Source: Nitrospirota bacterium
GTDB taxonomy: Bacteria; Nitrospirota; UBA9217
NCBI GenBank assembly: GCA_029858565.1
Contig: JAOUEV010000002.1
Span: 38,428-102,427, forward strand
DNA length: 64,000 nucleotides
Direction: 5' to 3'
Below, in pieces: positions 1 through 7,721 of this stretch (its first letter is position 1; each line of letters begins with the position of its first letter). Both the position numbers and the translations under genes were made by a program. Below the pieces are notes generated by a model that was not told the origin of the DNA, did not search any database, and saw only the letters and a program-made list of their open reading frames with translations.

Positions 1-1351
1 GCACGCATTTGCCGCAGGACTCGGCCTGGGTGAACTGGACGAAGTACTTGGCAACGTTCACCATGCAGTCATCGGCATCGAGCACGATCATGCCGCCGGA
101 CCCGACGATGGACCCGGCCTTGGCAAGGGCCTCATAGTCCATGGTGATGTCCATCATGCTTGCCGGAATGCAGCCGCCCGAAGGCCCGCCGGTCTGGACC
201 GCCTTGAAGGGCTTGCCGCTTTCGATGCCGCCGCCGATCTCCTCGATGATCTCCCGGAGCGTGATGCCCATGGGGACCTCGATCAGACCGGGATTCTTGA
301 TCTTGCCGGTGAGCGCGAAGACCTTGGTGCCTCTGGACCGTTCGGTCCCGAATCCCGCATACCACCCGCATCCGTTCCTGATGATGTGGGGGATGTTCGC
401 AAGGGTCTCGACGTTATTGATCACCGTGGGTTTCTGCCACAGTCCTTTGTTCACCGGGAAGGGCGGTTTGGGCCGGGGCATTCCCCGCTGACCCTCGATG
501 GAGGCAATGAGCGCGGTCTCCTCGCCGCAGACGAATGCGCCCGCGCCGAGCTTGATCTTGATATCGAAATCGAACTTCGAACGGAAGATCCCTTTTCCCA
601 GGTATCCCCGGGAGCGCGCCTGGTCCAGGGCCATCCTGAGCCGCTCGACCGCAAGGGGATATTCGGCCCGGATGTACACATAGCCGTGGCCGGCCTGGAT
701 GGCGTAGGCGCCGATGATCATGCCTTCGATCACGGCGTGGGGGCTGCCCTCGATCACCGCCCGGTCCATGAACGCGCCGGGATCGCCCTCGTCGGCGTTG
801 CAGATGATGTACTTGACGTCGCTCTTCGCTTTTCTGCCGAGCTCCCATTTGAGCCCGGTCGGGAATCCAGCGCCTCCCCGGCCCCGAAGGCCGGACATCT
901 TGATCTCCTCGATAATCTCTTCAGGGGTGCGGGACGCAAGCACATCCCGGGCGGCCTCGTAGCCTTTTACCGATTCATAGGCATCAATGCTCTCGGGATC
1001 GATCCTTCCGCAGTCCGCGAGCACGACCTTCACCTGTTTCCTGTAGAACGAATCATAGGCCGCGTCAACAAGCCAATCCTTCACGACCTTGCCGCCGATG
1101 AGGTGCTCCTGCACGATGCGGGCGACCATGTCGGGCTTCACATACTGATACACGGTCTTGGTCCCGTCCCGATGCACCTCCACCAGCACGTCCCGGGCGC
1201 AGAGGCCGAGACAGCCGACCTGATGGGAAGAGCAGTTCTCCAGCACCTTCGCGGCGACCTGTGTCCGTCCCAGCTCCGCATTGAAGGCGTCGAGGACCTG
1301 CTTGCCGCCGGCGGCGATCCCCGCCGGGCCCATGCAGACGCGTATGATCAT
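1..1351 (-). CDS. NADH-binding 51 kDa flavoprotein subunit (NuoF/HydB-like), 3' end cut by window edge
   Basis: About 450 residues are visible from the ATG at 1351; the C-terminus lies beyond the left edge. The first ~70 residues are a thioredoxin-like [2Fe-2S] domain (Cys at about 6, 40, 47 and 51). The 51-kDa FMN/NADH domain follows, with GLRGRGGAGFPTG, NADEGDPGAF and GAGAFVCGEETAL. The edge falls at SCGKC, the start of the 4Fe-4S motif. This fused layout is known from soluble NAD(P)-linked hydrogenases (HydB/HndC), formate dehydrogenases and some NuoF proteins. It lies 8 bases after its partner subunit, so the two are probably cotranscribed. Odd: the second Cys of the first usual pair is absent (CMGPAGI). 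The enzyme it serves cannot be decided without the genes beyond the edge. Confidence 0.9.
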   Translation of the reverse strand, partial: MIIRVCMGPAGIAAGGKQVLDAFNAELGRTQVAAKVLENCSSHQVGCLGLCARDVLVEVHRDGTKTVYQYVKPDMVARIVQEHLIGGKVVKDWLVDAAYDSFYRKQVKVVLADCGRIDPESIDAYESVKGYEAARDVLASRTPEEIIEEIKMSGLRGRGGAGFPTGLKWELGRKAKSDVKYIICNADEGDPGAFMDRAVIEGSPHAVIEGMIIGAYAIQAGHGYVYIRAEYPLAVERLRMALDQARSRGYLGKGIFRSKFDFDIKIKLGAGAFVCGEETALIASIEGQRGMPRPKPPFPVNKGLWQKPTVINNVETLANIPHIIRNGCGWYAGFGTERSRGTKVFALTGKIKNPGLIEVPMGITLREIIEEIGGGIESGKPFKAVQTGGPSGGCIPASMMDITMDYEALAKAGSIVGSGGMIVLDADDCMVNVAKYFVQFTQAESCGKCV

Positions 1352-1359
1352 GTGGGGAT

Positions 1360-1821
1360 TCAAATCTTTTTCCTCAGGTTCTTGATCTCCCGGATGGCTA
1401 TATCGGTGGTGGCCTTGCCGTGGACCGCGCCGTCCACGAGCACGACGGGCGCGAAACTGCAGAAGCCGAGACAGGCGACCTTGTCGAGCGTTATCAGGCC
1501 GTCATCAGTGGTGTCCTGTTCGCCCGCGAGGTGCAGCTCGCGTTGGATGCCGCTGATGATGCGGTCCGCGCCCCGCACATGGCAGGCCGTACCGCAGCAG
1601 GCCGTCACCTTGTGCCTGCCCACGGGCTTGAGGCGGAACTGGGCGTAGAAGGTGGCGACGCCGTAGAAGCGGCTCGCTGCTATGCCGAGCTCGCGGGAGA
1701 AAAGCATTACCGCATCCCGGGGAATGTAACCAAAGGCTTCCTGGGTGTCCTGGAGAAGGGAGATGATGTTGCCGCCGGTCTCCCGGTGGCGTTCGATGAG
1801 TTCGCGCAGTCTTGATTCCAT
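1360..1821 (-). CDS. 24 kDa [2Fe-2S] subunit (NuoE/HydC-like)
   Basis: The 153-residue product matches the complex I 24-kDa family over its whole length. A helical N-terminus (about 1-70, with YIPRDAV and FYGVATFYAQF) is followed by a thioredoxin-like [2Fe-2S] domain. Its four ligands are visible as CGTAC near residue 76 and CLGFC near residue 116. It passes electrons between the flavoprotein subunit and other iron-sulfur centres. It is the first gene of a leftward pair with the 51-kDa subunit. The aldehyde oxidoreductase starts divergently 240 bases away, so the three could form or feed one NAD-linked complex, but that is inference. Confidence 0.92.
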   Translation of the reverse strand: MESRLRELIERHRETGGNIISLLQDTQEAFGYIPRDAVMLFSRELGIAASRFYGVATFYAQFRLKPVGRHKVTACCGTACHVRGADRIISGIQRELHLAGEQDTTDDGLITLDKVACLGFCSFAPVVLVDGAVHGKATTDIAIREIKNLRKKI

Positions 1822-2025
1822 AAGAATTATTTATGTGACGATTAATAGTACCATGGCTGGAGTAAATACAAAAGAAAAAGTCACTTATTTACACATGTTC
1901 GCTGTTTTGAATATATATTCCGAGACAGCATAACTTATGTAGCCGCAGTTTTACCCAGCGTCTTCCTGCGAGGCATGTTGATGGGGGCGCTGCTGCCGGA
2001 ATGGTGTATTATCGACCCTTTCCAT

Positions 2026-2054
2026 TTGACCGTCATGGTCATACAGGTTATGAT
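2026..2054 (+). promoter_or_regulatory. Sigma-70-like promoter placing the start site at the AOR start codon
   Basis: TTGACC (2026-2031), a 17-base spacer and TATGAT (2049-2054). Only five bases separate the -10 box from the ATG at 2060. Transcription should therefore begin at about 2060-2062, leaving no room for a Shine-Dalgarno sequence, so the mRNA is probably leaderless. Confidence 0.6.
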
Positions 2055-2059
2055 TTCGA

Positions 2060-3751
2060 ATGAACGGATGGCATGGAAAAATGCTGGTCGTGGACCTGTC
2101 AGCGCGAGCGGTTCATGATCAGCCGATCGCGCAGGAAACACTCGCCGCCTGGCTCGGCGGCAGGGGGCTTGGCGATCACCTGATGGCTGATCGCATCACC
2201 CTGGACCCCTTTGACGAGGAGATGCCGCTCTTGTTCAGCGTGGGTCCGCTCTGCGGCACCGCGGCCCCCACGTCGTCGCGCATGTCCGTGGTCTCCCGCT
2301 CTCCGCTCACGGGCACCATCTTCGACTCTTCCGTGGGCGGTCATCTGCCGCTCAAGCTCAAGCAGGCCGGGTACGATTCGGTGATGATCATTGGCAAGGC
2401 AAGTTCACCGGTCTATCTCGCGATAACCGATGACGCGGCGGAGATCAGGGATGCAGCCCATCTCTGGGGCAAGGGCACCGGCGAAACGATCTCGGCGCTT
2501 GAAAAGGATGGCGAGGTCGCCTGCATCGGTCCGGCAGGGGAAAGGCTCGCGCTGATCTCGAACATCATGATCGGCACGGGCAATTCCGTGGGCCGCGGCG
2601 GCATGGGCGCTGTCATGGGCTCCAAGAACCTCAAAGCGATCGTGGTAAAGGGCTCGAAGAAACCGTCGATAGCCGACGAGGGCATGTTCAAGAAGGCCTA
2701 TGACGATGTGCTGCGGCTGCTGAAGGCGTCGCCCGTGGTCATGGGCGAACTGGGCCTTGCCGAGTACGGCACCGCGGCGCTCGTGGATATCGTGGACGAG
2801 CGCAGGATGACGCCGACCGAGAACTTCCGGAAGACCTATTTCCCTGCTGCCCATGCCTATTCCGGCCCGAGCCTCAGGAAGCTCTACGGTTCGAAAAAAG
2901 AAGGCTGCGCCATCTGTCCGATCCAGTGCAAGAAGGTCACGTCCTGCGGCAGGCCCATGCCTGAGTTCGAGACCCTGTCGCACTTCGGCGCCTTGAACGG
3001 AAATGACGATCCCGAGTCCATTGTGAAGGCAAACCTGCTGTGCAACAATCTGGGACTGGACACCATATCGACAGCATCGACCATTGCCGCCTACGGCGAG
3101 TCCCGGGGCAGGTTCCTGGGCCCTGACGAGATCCTGGAGATGGTCAGGAAGATCGCTTATCGCGAGGGCGACGGGGACAAACTTGCGGAAGGTTCGAAGC
3201 GTTACTGCGAGTCCATATCCCACCCGGAATTTTCCATGACCGTGAAGGGCCTGGAGCTTCCTGCGTACGATCCTCGCGGCTCCTACGGCATGGCCCTGGC
3301 CTATGGCACCTCGAACCGCGGGGCCTGCCATTTGCGTGCCTATCCCATCAGTCAGGAGATCCTGCGAAAGCCTGTTGCGACCGACCGGTTCAGCTTCGAC
3401 GGCAAGGCCCGGCTGATCAAGGTCTGCGAGGACACGAACGCGGTCATTGATTCGCTCGCGGTCTGCAAATTCGCCTTCCTTGGCGCGTCGGTCGAGGAAT
3501 ACGCGCAGCTGCTTGCTGCTGCCACGGGCAGGGAATACACCGGCCAGGAGCTTCTCAAGATCGGCGAACGCATTATCGAGCGCGAGCGGCAGTATAACAG
3601 TATGAACGGGTTCTCGGAAAAGGACGATCTTCTTCCGGAGCGGTTCTTCACTGATGCGGGGAGCTCGGGCGAAGGCATCGATGTCCCGGCGATCGATAAG
3701 AAGCGTTATCAGGAGGAGATGGAGAAGTATTATAGGATCAGAAGGCAGTAG
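2060..3751 (+). CDS. aor: Aldehyde:ferredoxin oxidoreductase (tungsten/AOR family)
   Basis: The 563-residue protein fits the AOR family, which oxidises aldehydes to acids with a tungsten bis-pterin cofactor and one [4Fe-4S] cluster. The N-terminal GKMLVVDLS, GGRGLGDHL and RMSVVSRSPLTG segments are typical of the cofactor-binding domain. The cluster ligands are CAICPIQC (about 286-293), with the fourth Cys in LLCNNLGLD (about 327). The later block DPRGSYGMALAYGTSNRG is also typical. The start MNGWHGKMLVVDL aligns with the family and has no Shine-Dalgarno, matching the promoter directly upstream. The NuoE/NuoF-like subunits are divergently transcribed. The substrate is unknown; tungsten rather than molybdenum is inferred from the family. 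Confidence 0.93.
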   Translation: MNGWHGKMLVVDLSARAVHDQPIAQETLAAWLGGRGLGDHLMADRITLDPFDEEMPLLFSVGPLCGTAAPTSSRMSVVSRSPLTGTIFDSSVGGHLPLKLKQAGYDSVMIIGKASSPVYLAITDDAAEIRDAAHLWGKGTGETISALEKDGEVACIGPAGERLALISNIMIGTGNSVGRGGMGAVMGSKNLKAIVVKGSKKPSIADEGMFKKAYDDVLRLLKASPVVMGELGLAEYGTAALVDIVDERRMTPTENFRKTYFPAAHAYSGPSLRKLYGSKKEGCAICPIQCKKVTSCGRPMPEFETLSHFGALNGNDDPESIVKANLLCNNLGLDTISTASTIAAYGESRGRFLGPDEILEMVRKIAYREGDGDKLAEGSKRYCESISHPEFSMTVKGLELPAYDPRGSYGMALAYGTSNRGACHLRAYPISQEILRKPVATDRFSFDGKARLIKVCEDTNAVIDSLAVCKFAFLGASVEEYAQLLAAATGREYTGQELLKIGERIIERERQYNSMNGFSEKDDLLPERFFTDAGSSGEGIDVPAIDKKRYQEEMEKYYRIRRQ

Positions 3752-3792
3752 CCAGTAGCCGGTAGCCAGAACACCTGGAAGCCAGAGGCTTC
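3748..3792. repeat. GTAGCC short repeats and small hairpin after AOR
   Basis: Three near-tandem copies of AGTAGCC/GGTAGCC lie at 3748-3767. They are followed by a hairpin GAAGCC-AGA-GGCTTC (3778-3792) without a T-run. The GCCGGTAGCC core recurs inside trpE near 28120-28148. Confidence 0.5.
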
Positions 3793-3804
3793 AGCCTGCG
3801 GGGT

Positions 3805-4017
3805 TCATGACCCCCACGTGGTGGTCCACTTGAGAAAGAGCAGGACCCAGGGCGTAAGATGCAGGAACAGGTCGAACCAGTCGATGGGCCGCTTGAGCGT
3901 GCCGTTCTTGAGCATCACCAGCTTTTCCCAGAGATGGGGCGGGGCAAAGGGCGCGAGGCCGAGGGTCAGACAGAGGAACACGAACATGGCCCAGGGTTGT
4001 TCCGCAATGTAGTGCAT
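3805..4017 (-). CDS. Small two-helix membrane protein, conserved hypothetical
   Basis: The 70-residue protein starts at 4017 (MHYIAEQPWAMF), because GGAGG at 4023-4027 lies 5 bases upstream and the longer reading to 4224 has no such signal. There are two hydrophobic segments (about 9-24 and 50-63) around a loop containing APPHLWEKL and MLKNGTLKRPIDWFD. This layout is familiar from small proteins often auto-annotated as 'RND transporter', which is not a functional assignment. It is divergent from the selenoprotein gene. No function is proposed. Confidence 0.75.
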   Translation of the reverse strand: MHYIAEQPWAMFVFLCLTLGLAPFAPPHLWEKLVMLKNGTLKRPIDWFDLFLHLTPWVLLFLKWTTTWGS

Positions 4018-4022
4018 GATGG

Positions 4023-4041
4023 CCTCCGTTAAGCTATTATA
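4023..4041 (-). promoter_or_regulatory. -10 box and Shine-Dalgarno of the small membrane protein
   Basis: On the minus strand TATAAT occupies 4041-4036 and GGAGG occupies 4027-4023. The leader would be about 12 bases. The -35 hexamer is weak. Confidence 0.45.
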
Positions 4042-4112
4042 CCGCGCCGGCGGAAAACCGGGAAAGGAAAAACCTGTTCGCGCGAGACGATCTTGACTTG
4101 AGGGTTCACAGT

Positions 4113-4550
4113 ATGAGCGAAAATACCGAAAAAGCACTTGCCACATTTCTCGACGGTTTCTCCTGAGCACAGGCGATCCTGTCCGTGTACGGGGAGCGGT
4201 CCGGTCTGGACCGTGAAACAGCATTGCGCATTGCCGGAGCTTTCGGCGCCGGACTGGCCAGGACCGGACAGACCTGCGGGGCAGTCACCGGTGCGCTTAT
4301 GGTCATCGGGCTGCATCACGCCAAATTGAAGAAAGGCGATGACGACGGCCGCGAGCGCGCCTATGCTCTTGCCCAGGAGTTCATGGACGCGTTCAAGGCA
4401 CGGAACCGGTCGCTGGTCTGCAACGAGCTTCTGGGCGTTGATGTGAGCATGGTCGAGGGAATGAAGGCGGTCCGCGAAAAGGACCTGTTCAGGACGGTCT
4501 GTCCCAAATTCGTCAGGGACGCAGGGGAAGTGCTGGAAGAGCTTGTCTGA
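4113..4550 (+). CDS. C_GCAxxG_C_C family selenoprotein (TGA at codon 18 read as selenocysteine)
   Basis: Translated through one in-frame TGA (4164-4166), the frame gives a 145-residue protein from ATG 4113, with GAGGG at 4100-4104 upstream. The family is defined by four conserved cysteines. Here the last three are in TCGAVTG, VCNELLG and TVCPKF. The first normally sits in a GF-x-C-x-QA-x-L segment; in this gene the segment reads GFS-TGA-AQAIL, so TGA replaces exactly the conserved Cys. Selenoprotein members of this family are known. A small hairpin follows the TGA at the right distance for a bacterial SECIS. It is probably a redox protein of unknown substrate. Conventional gene calling would start it at the GTG at 4185 and lose the active site. 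Confidence 0.87.
4164..4192 (+). promoter_or_regulatory. Selenocysteine codon with candidate SECIS hairpin
   Basis: The TGA at 4164-4166 is followed by inverted repeats: ACAGG/CCTGT (4169-4182) and CCG-TGTA-CGG (4183-4192). The second loop contains GU and lies 17-26 bases after the TGA, the spacing expected for bacterial SelB-binding hairpins. Pairing was judged by eye only. Confidence 0.55.
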
Positions 4551-4561
4551 TCGTTGCGGCC

Positions 4562-5206
4562 TTACCCCCCGTTTTTTGAAAGCCTTTCAAAATCTTTGCC
4601 CAATTCACTCCAGTCCTGTTCCTGCAGGTTCATGATCCGTTCCTTGATGCGTTTTACCGCTTTGGCAACATCCTTTTCTTTTTCCAGTTCATAGAACGAA
4701 CGAACCGCGGCAAAGGCCCGGTCAGTATAGTCCGGTATCGGCACCAGCACGTCGTCACGCCGGGAATAATAGGGGTCTTCACCGGGCGCGCAGGCCGCGG
4801 CGAAGACATTATATTGCCGGCAGGCAATAGGCCTGACCGCATGGACCGAGCAGGCGCGGTCCACCAGGAAGGGGCAGGGGTCGTTCCTGCGATGGTCACT
4901 GCATCGGCGGAGCACAGTTGAGCGCGCGGCTTTGTCAAGCTTCTCGAATATATACCACCGCAGTCCGGGCAGCTCATGGGGGTAGAGCGGAATATCTGGC
5001 TGATGGCAGCAGACATCGCAGCCCGGTGAACAAGCGAGTTTTTGCTTTCGCTTTTTCTCCCGGTCCCGGACAGCCACAGCGACACCTGTGTCAATGATGG
5101 CATAGCTGTCGAGCAGGGCCGGCAGCCATGAAAGGCGCTGTTCGTCCCCGGGGAAGTGCTGCCTCCGGGAGAGGCCGGATGATGATTTGCCGGAAGGTGT
5201 TTTCAT
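4562..5206 (-). CDS. YkgJ-type cysteine cluster protein (UPF0153-like)
   Basis: The protein carries the cysteine signature of the YkgJ family, thought to bind zinc or iron: CSPGCDVCC in the first half, then CPFL, ACSVHAVRPIACRQYN and a later CAPG. Charged helices fill the C-terminal third (KAVKRIKERI). The start is uncertain: ATG 5206 gives 214 residues, while a TTG at 5269 would add 21; neither has a clear Shine-Dalgarno. It converges with the selenoprotein gene, ending 12 bases from it. Members may oxidise or hydroxylate other proteins, but no substrate can be named. Confidence 0.85.
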   Translation of the reverse strand: MKTPSGKSSSGLSRRQHFPGDEQRLSWLPALLDSYAIIDTGVAVAVRDREKKRKQKLACSPGCDVCCHQPDIPLYPHELPGLRWYIFEKLDKAARSTVLRRCSDHRRNDPCPFLVDRACSVHAVRPIACRQYNVFAAACAPGEDPYYSRRDDVLVPIPDYTDRAFAAVRSFYELEKEKDVAKAVKRIKERIMNLQEQDWSELGKDFERLSKNGG

Positions 5207-5399
5207 AGGACAGTGTTTGAGCTTGCTTGCTCGCTCCTGAACAATAACATGGCTGTTTGAAAAAGACAACGGGGTGAAACTTTTGATGTATGATCGGGGC
5301 AGATATGGTCAGCAGTGCAACGCCGTATTGCTCCTCCTAACCGTTGAGAGACAGAAAAACCCTTCAAAAGCTCTCAGGCCGGAGTGGGTTGCGCAGCGG

Positions 5400-5423
5400 T
5401 GCTATACTTAAAATAACAGGAGG
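5400..5423 (+). promoter_or_regulatory. Extended -10 promoter and Shine-Dalgarno before the YtxG/YtxH-like pair
   Basis: TGC-TATACT (-10 at 5403-5408 with an upstream TG) and GGAGG at about 5419-5423 precede the ATG at 5429. There is no good -35 hexamer, as expected for an extended -10 promoter. Confidence 0.5.
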
Positions 5424-5428
5424 CGAAT

Positions 5429-5848
5429 ATGATGGAATTGATCCTTGGTATAGGAGTAGGCGCCTTTGTCATCTATTCGGGATTCAATATCGCCTATCTC
5501 GTCAGCATGAGGAGGACGAGCGAACGATTGGGCGAGCTCGTACGGAATTCCGAGGGAAACTTGAACAGGACCCTGGAGGGGCTTGCGAGCACGCTGGAGA
5601 ATCTGCGCACGATCAGCGGCAATGTCAGCGACGTGACTGAGGATGTCCGGCAGATATCGCAGACCGTCGCGAATGTGGAGCGGGTCATGCGTGAGTCTCT
5701 TGTTCAGATGCAGGAACGCTTCGGTGACGCAGCCGAGGCGAATATTGCCGGACTGAGGGCCGGCATCACCACGGGAGTGGCAGCACTGGTAAGGAATCTC
5801 CAGGAAGAAAGGAGGGATGATCATGAAAGAGGAACTGGTAAAACGTGA
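5429..5848 (+). CDS. Membrane-anchored coiled-coil protein (DUF948/YtxG-like)
   Basis: The 139-residue protein has one N-terminal membrane helix (LILGIGVGAFVIYSGFNIAYLV) followed by a long heptad-rich amphipathic stretch (about 30-100, repeated L/V spacing with RTISGNVSDVTEDVRQIS). This resembles DUF948/YtxG proteins, which accompany YtxH-type general-stress proteins. A YtxH-domain gene overlaps its 3' end, supporting a functional pair. The role at the envelope is not known. Confidence 0.7.
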   Translation: MMELILGIGVGAFVIYSGFNIAYLVSMRRTSERLGELVRNSEGNLNRTLEGLASTLENLRTISGNVSDVTEDVRQISQTVANVERVMRESLVQMQERFGDAAEANIAGLRAGITTGVAALVRNLQEERRDDHERGTGKT

Positions 5849-6104
5849 ACGCTCGATCTGGGTCCCCTTCCTCATCGGCAGTGCGGTAGGGGCGGGCGTG
5901 GCGCTGCTGCTTGCGCCCAAGTCCGGGAAGGAGCTCCGCAAGGATATCAAGGACATCGCGGGCTCGACCCGGGACAGGATCTCGACGACCGTTGAAAAGG
6001 GCAGGGAAATATATGATGAGAGCCTGACCGCGGTCAAGGATGCAGTCGAAGCAGGGAAGATGGCATACATTCAGGAGCGGGAGAAACATCTGAAAGCCGC
6101 ATGA
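5823..6104 (+). CDS. YtxH-domain envelope protein
   Basis: The start is set at the second of two in-frame ATGs. GGAGG at 5811-5815 is 7 bases from ATG 5823 but only 1 base from ATG 5817. The 93-residue product has the YtxH signature: a glycine-rich membrane helix (FLIGSAVGAGVALLLAPKSG), then KELRKDIKD and a basic/acidic helix to the end. The family is linked to general stress in Firmicutes and is widespread in Gram-negatives. It overlaps the preceding gene by 26 bases, indicating translational coupling. Confidence 0.88.
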   Translation: MKEELVKRERSIWVPFLIGSAVGAGVALLLAPKSGKELRKDIKDIAGSTRDRISTTVEKGREIYDESLTAVKDAVEAGKMAYIQEREKHLKAA

Positions 6105-6113
6105 ATGATGCTG

Positions 6114-6144
6114 AGAGCGCGTTGGGCAGCGAGCGACGCGCTCT
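6114..6144. terminator. Hairpin between convergent genes
   Basis: Perfect 9-base arms AGAGCGCGT (6114-6122) and ACGCGCTCT (6136-6144) around a 13-base loop, between the YtxH gene and the convergent ASKHA gene. The T-run is short on the plus strand, so it may be a weak terminator. Confidence 0.45.
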
Positions 6145-6180
6145 TTCTGTGTCCCGGCACCGGTCAGGCACCGGGCCATC

Positions 6181-7656
6181 CTAGATCCGCAGCAGCGTTG
6201 GATCGGTGTGGGGGATGAACACGGCTCCCCGGAACTCCTTCATGAACTCCGGGTCATCATGCATGTGCTTGTAGGTGATCCGCTCGATGAGAGCGCTGGC
6301 GCGTTCGGCCAGCGACGCGTCCTCGAGCAGCATGCGGCAGCCTGCGAGGGATGTGTTGCCCAGTGCCTGCACCTGTTCAGCGGGCCAGGCGGGAACCATG
6401 CCGATCGCGGCCGCTTTTTTGACATTGATGCCGGTCCCGAGCGCGCCGGAAACGTATACCCGCGCAATATGGCCGAAGGATACGCCGACGGAGCGCGTGA
6501 GCGTCAGGAGCAGTGTGAACATGGCTGCCTTGGACCGCAGGAAGTTCTGTATCTCCCCCTGAGTGATCTTGAGCGGGCTTCCGCCGCCGCAGGACAGGGT
6601 CAAGGTCCGCTCGCCATCCGCCACGGATACCTGCTCGCCGTCCCGCAGAACGCCGGTCTGATCGATCATGCCTGCCTGGTACAATTCGTAAACAAGACTG
6701 ATCATGCCCGAACCGCAGATGCCTTCCGGTTCCGCATTGTCAAAGGTACTGCAGGTGACCGCTCCTCCGGAGATCGTCAGGTCGTAGATGATGCCCGTTG
6801 TCGCCCGTTTCCCGATCCGCGATATCCCTTCCTCCAGCGCCGGTCCGGCGGCTCCCGCGCCGACGATCATCCAGTCACTGTTCCCGATCACGATCTCGGC
6901 GTTGGTGCCTACGTCGACGAGCAGTTGTATGTCCGTTGAGCGGTCCATGTCCGCCGCGATGATGCCTGCGGTGATGTCCCCGCCCACGTAGCTTCCGGCG
7001 TTCGGAAAAGCGTAGATAACGCCTTCCGGGCAGATCCTGATCCCGAGGTTAGAGGCGGTCCGGAAGCCCGGATCACGCACCACCGGGGTGAATGGGGCGA
7101 CCGGTATCGTGGCCACATCGAGCCCGAGGAAAAAATGGGTCATGATCGTGTTGCCCCCAACGACCAGCGCGTGTATGTCCTCGGTGTTGATCCCGGCCAT
7201 GCGGCAGAGGCCGGAGACCAGTTCATTGACGCCGTTCTTCAGGACACGGTAGACCTCTTCGCCGTTCCCGGTCATGGTGTGGTGGAGCCGGGTAAGGACA
7301 TCGCTTCCAAAATCTATCTGGGGATTCTCGACGGTTCTCGCTGCCACGTCCTTTGCCGCGAGGTTGTCATAGAGAAGACCCGCGAGGTTCGTGGTGCCGA
7401 TATCGAGCGCCACGGAATAGGAGCGCTCCCGGCCGATGTCGATCAGCCGCGGGACCCCGAATGCGCTGCTGATGATGCAGGAGAACGGCCGCCCGCGCTT
7501 TATGACCGCGGCCGACTTCCGCAGGACCGCAAGGGGTATGTGCAGACCGGGGAGTCCCAGGCTTTCCCGCAGCCGCTGGTCATGGGCACGGCGGTCGGAA
7601 TCCGTGGCCCGGGGAAGCGAGATCGATTGGGAATATATAAGGGGCTGCGTAGGCAT
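6181..7656 (-). CDS. ASKHA-domain protein (DUF4445; corrinoid-activation ATPase family) lacking the ferredoxin domain
   Basis: The 491-residue protein matches the C-terminal part of RACo/RamA-type proteins, which use ATP to reactivate corrinoid proteins. Visible are SVALDIGTTNLAGLL (phosphate loop), VVGGNTIMTHFFLG, LLVDVGTNAEIVIG and EPEGICGSGMISLVYEL. The usual N-terminal [2Fe-2S] domain is missing; only ~80 other residues precede the ATPase core. It follows the radical SAM maturase by 65 bases on the same strand, so cotranscription is possible. Whether it serves a corrinoid enzyme or peptide maturation is unknown; no corrinoid protein is in view. Confidence 0.83.
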   Translation of the reverse strand: MPTQPLIYSQSISLPRATDSDRRAHDQRLRESLGLPGLHIPLAVLRKSAAVIKRGRPFSCIISSAFGVPRLIDIGRERSYSVALDIGTTNLAGLLYDNLAAKDVAARTVENPQIDFGSDVLTRLHHTMTGNGEEVYRVLKNGVNELVSGLCRMAGINTEDIHALVVGGNTIMTHFFLGLDVATIPVAPFTPVVRDPGFRTASNLGIRICPEGVIYAFPNAGSYVGGDITAGIIAADMDRSTDIQLLVDVGTNAEIVIGNSDWMIVGAGAAGPALEEGISRIGKRATTGIIYDLTISGGAVTCSTFDNAEPEGICGSGMISLVYELYQAGMIDQTGVLRDGEQVSVADGERTLTLSCGGGSPLKITQGEIQNFLRSKAAMFTLLLTLTRSVGVSFGHIARVYVSGALGTGINVKKAAAIGMVPAWPAEQVQALGNTSLAGCRMLLEDASLAERASALIERITYKHMHDDPEFMKEFRGAVFIPHTDPTLLRI

Positions 7657-7721
7657 AGGTCTCTGCGGTAGTGAACAATACCATGGGCAGGTCGGAATGG
7701 CAAGGAGATGAGACGGGGACT

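Noticed and set aside
386..1648. 420-codon open frame on the plus strand
   Set aside because: It is antisense to the NuoF/NuoE-like genes, whose motifs are unmistakable; its composition is the His/Gly/Pro/Arg-rich pattern of a shadow frame.
2405..3331. 308-codon frame opposite the aldehyde oxidoreductase
   Set aside because: Antisense to conserved AOR motifs including the cluster cysteines.
5281..5400. Possible riboswitch-like leader before the coiled-coil gene
   Set aside because: No recognised aptamer core; the promoter at 5400-5408 would start transcription downstream of it.
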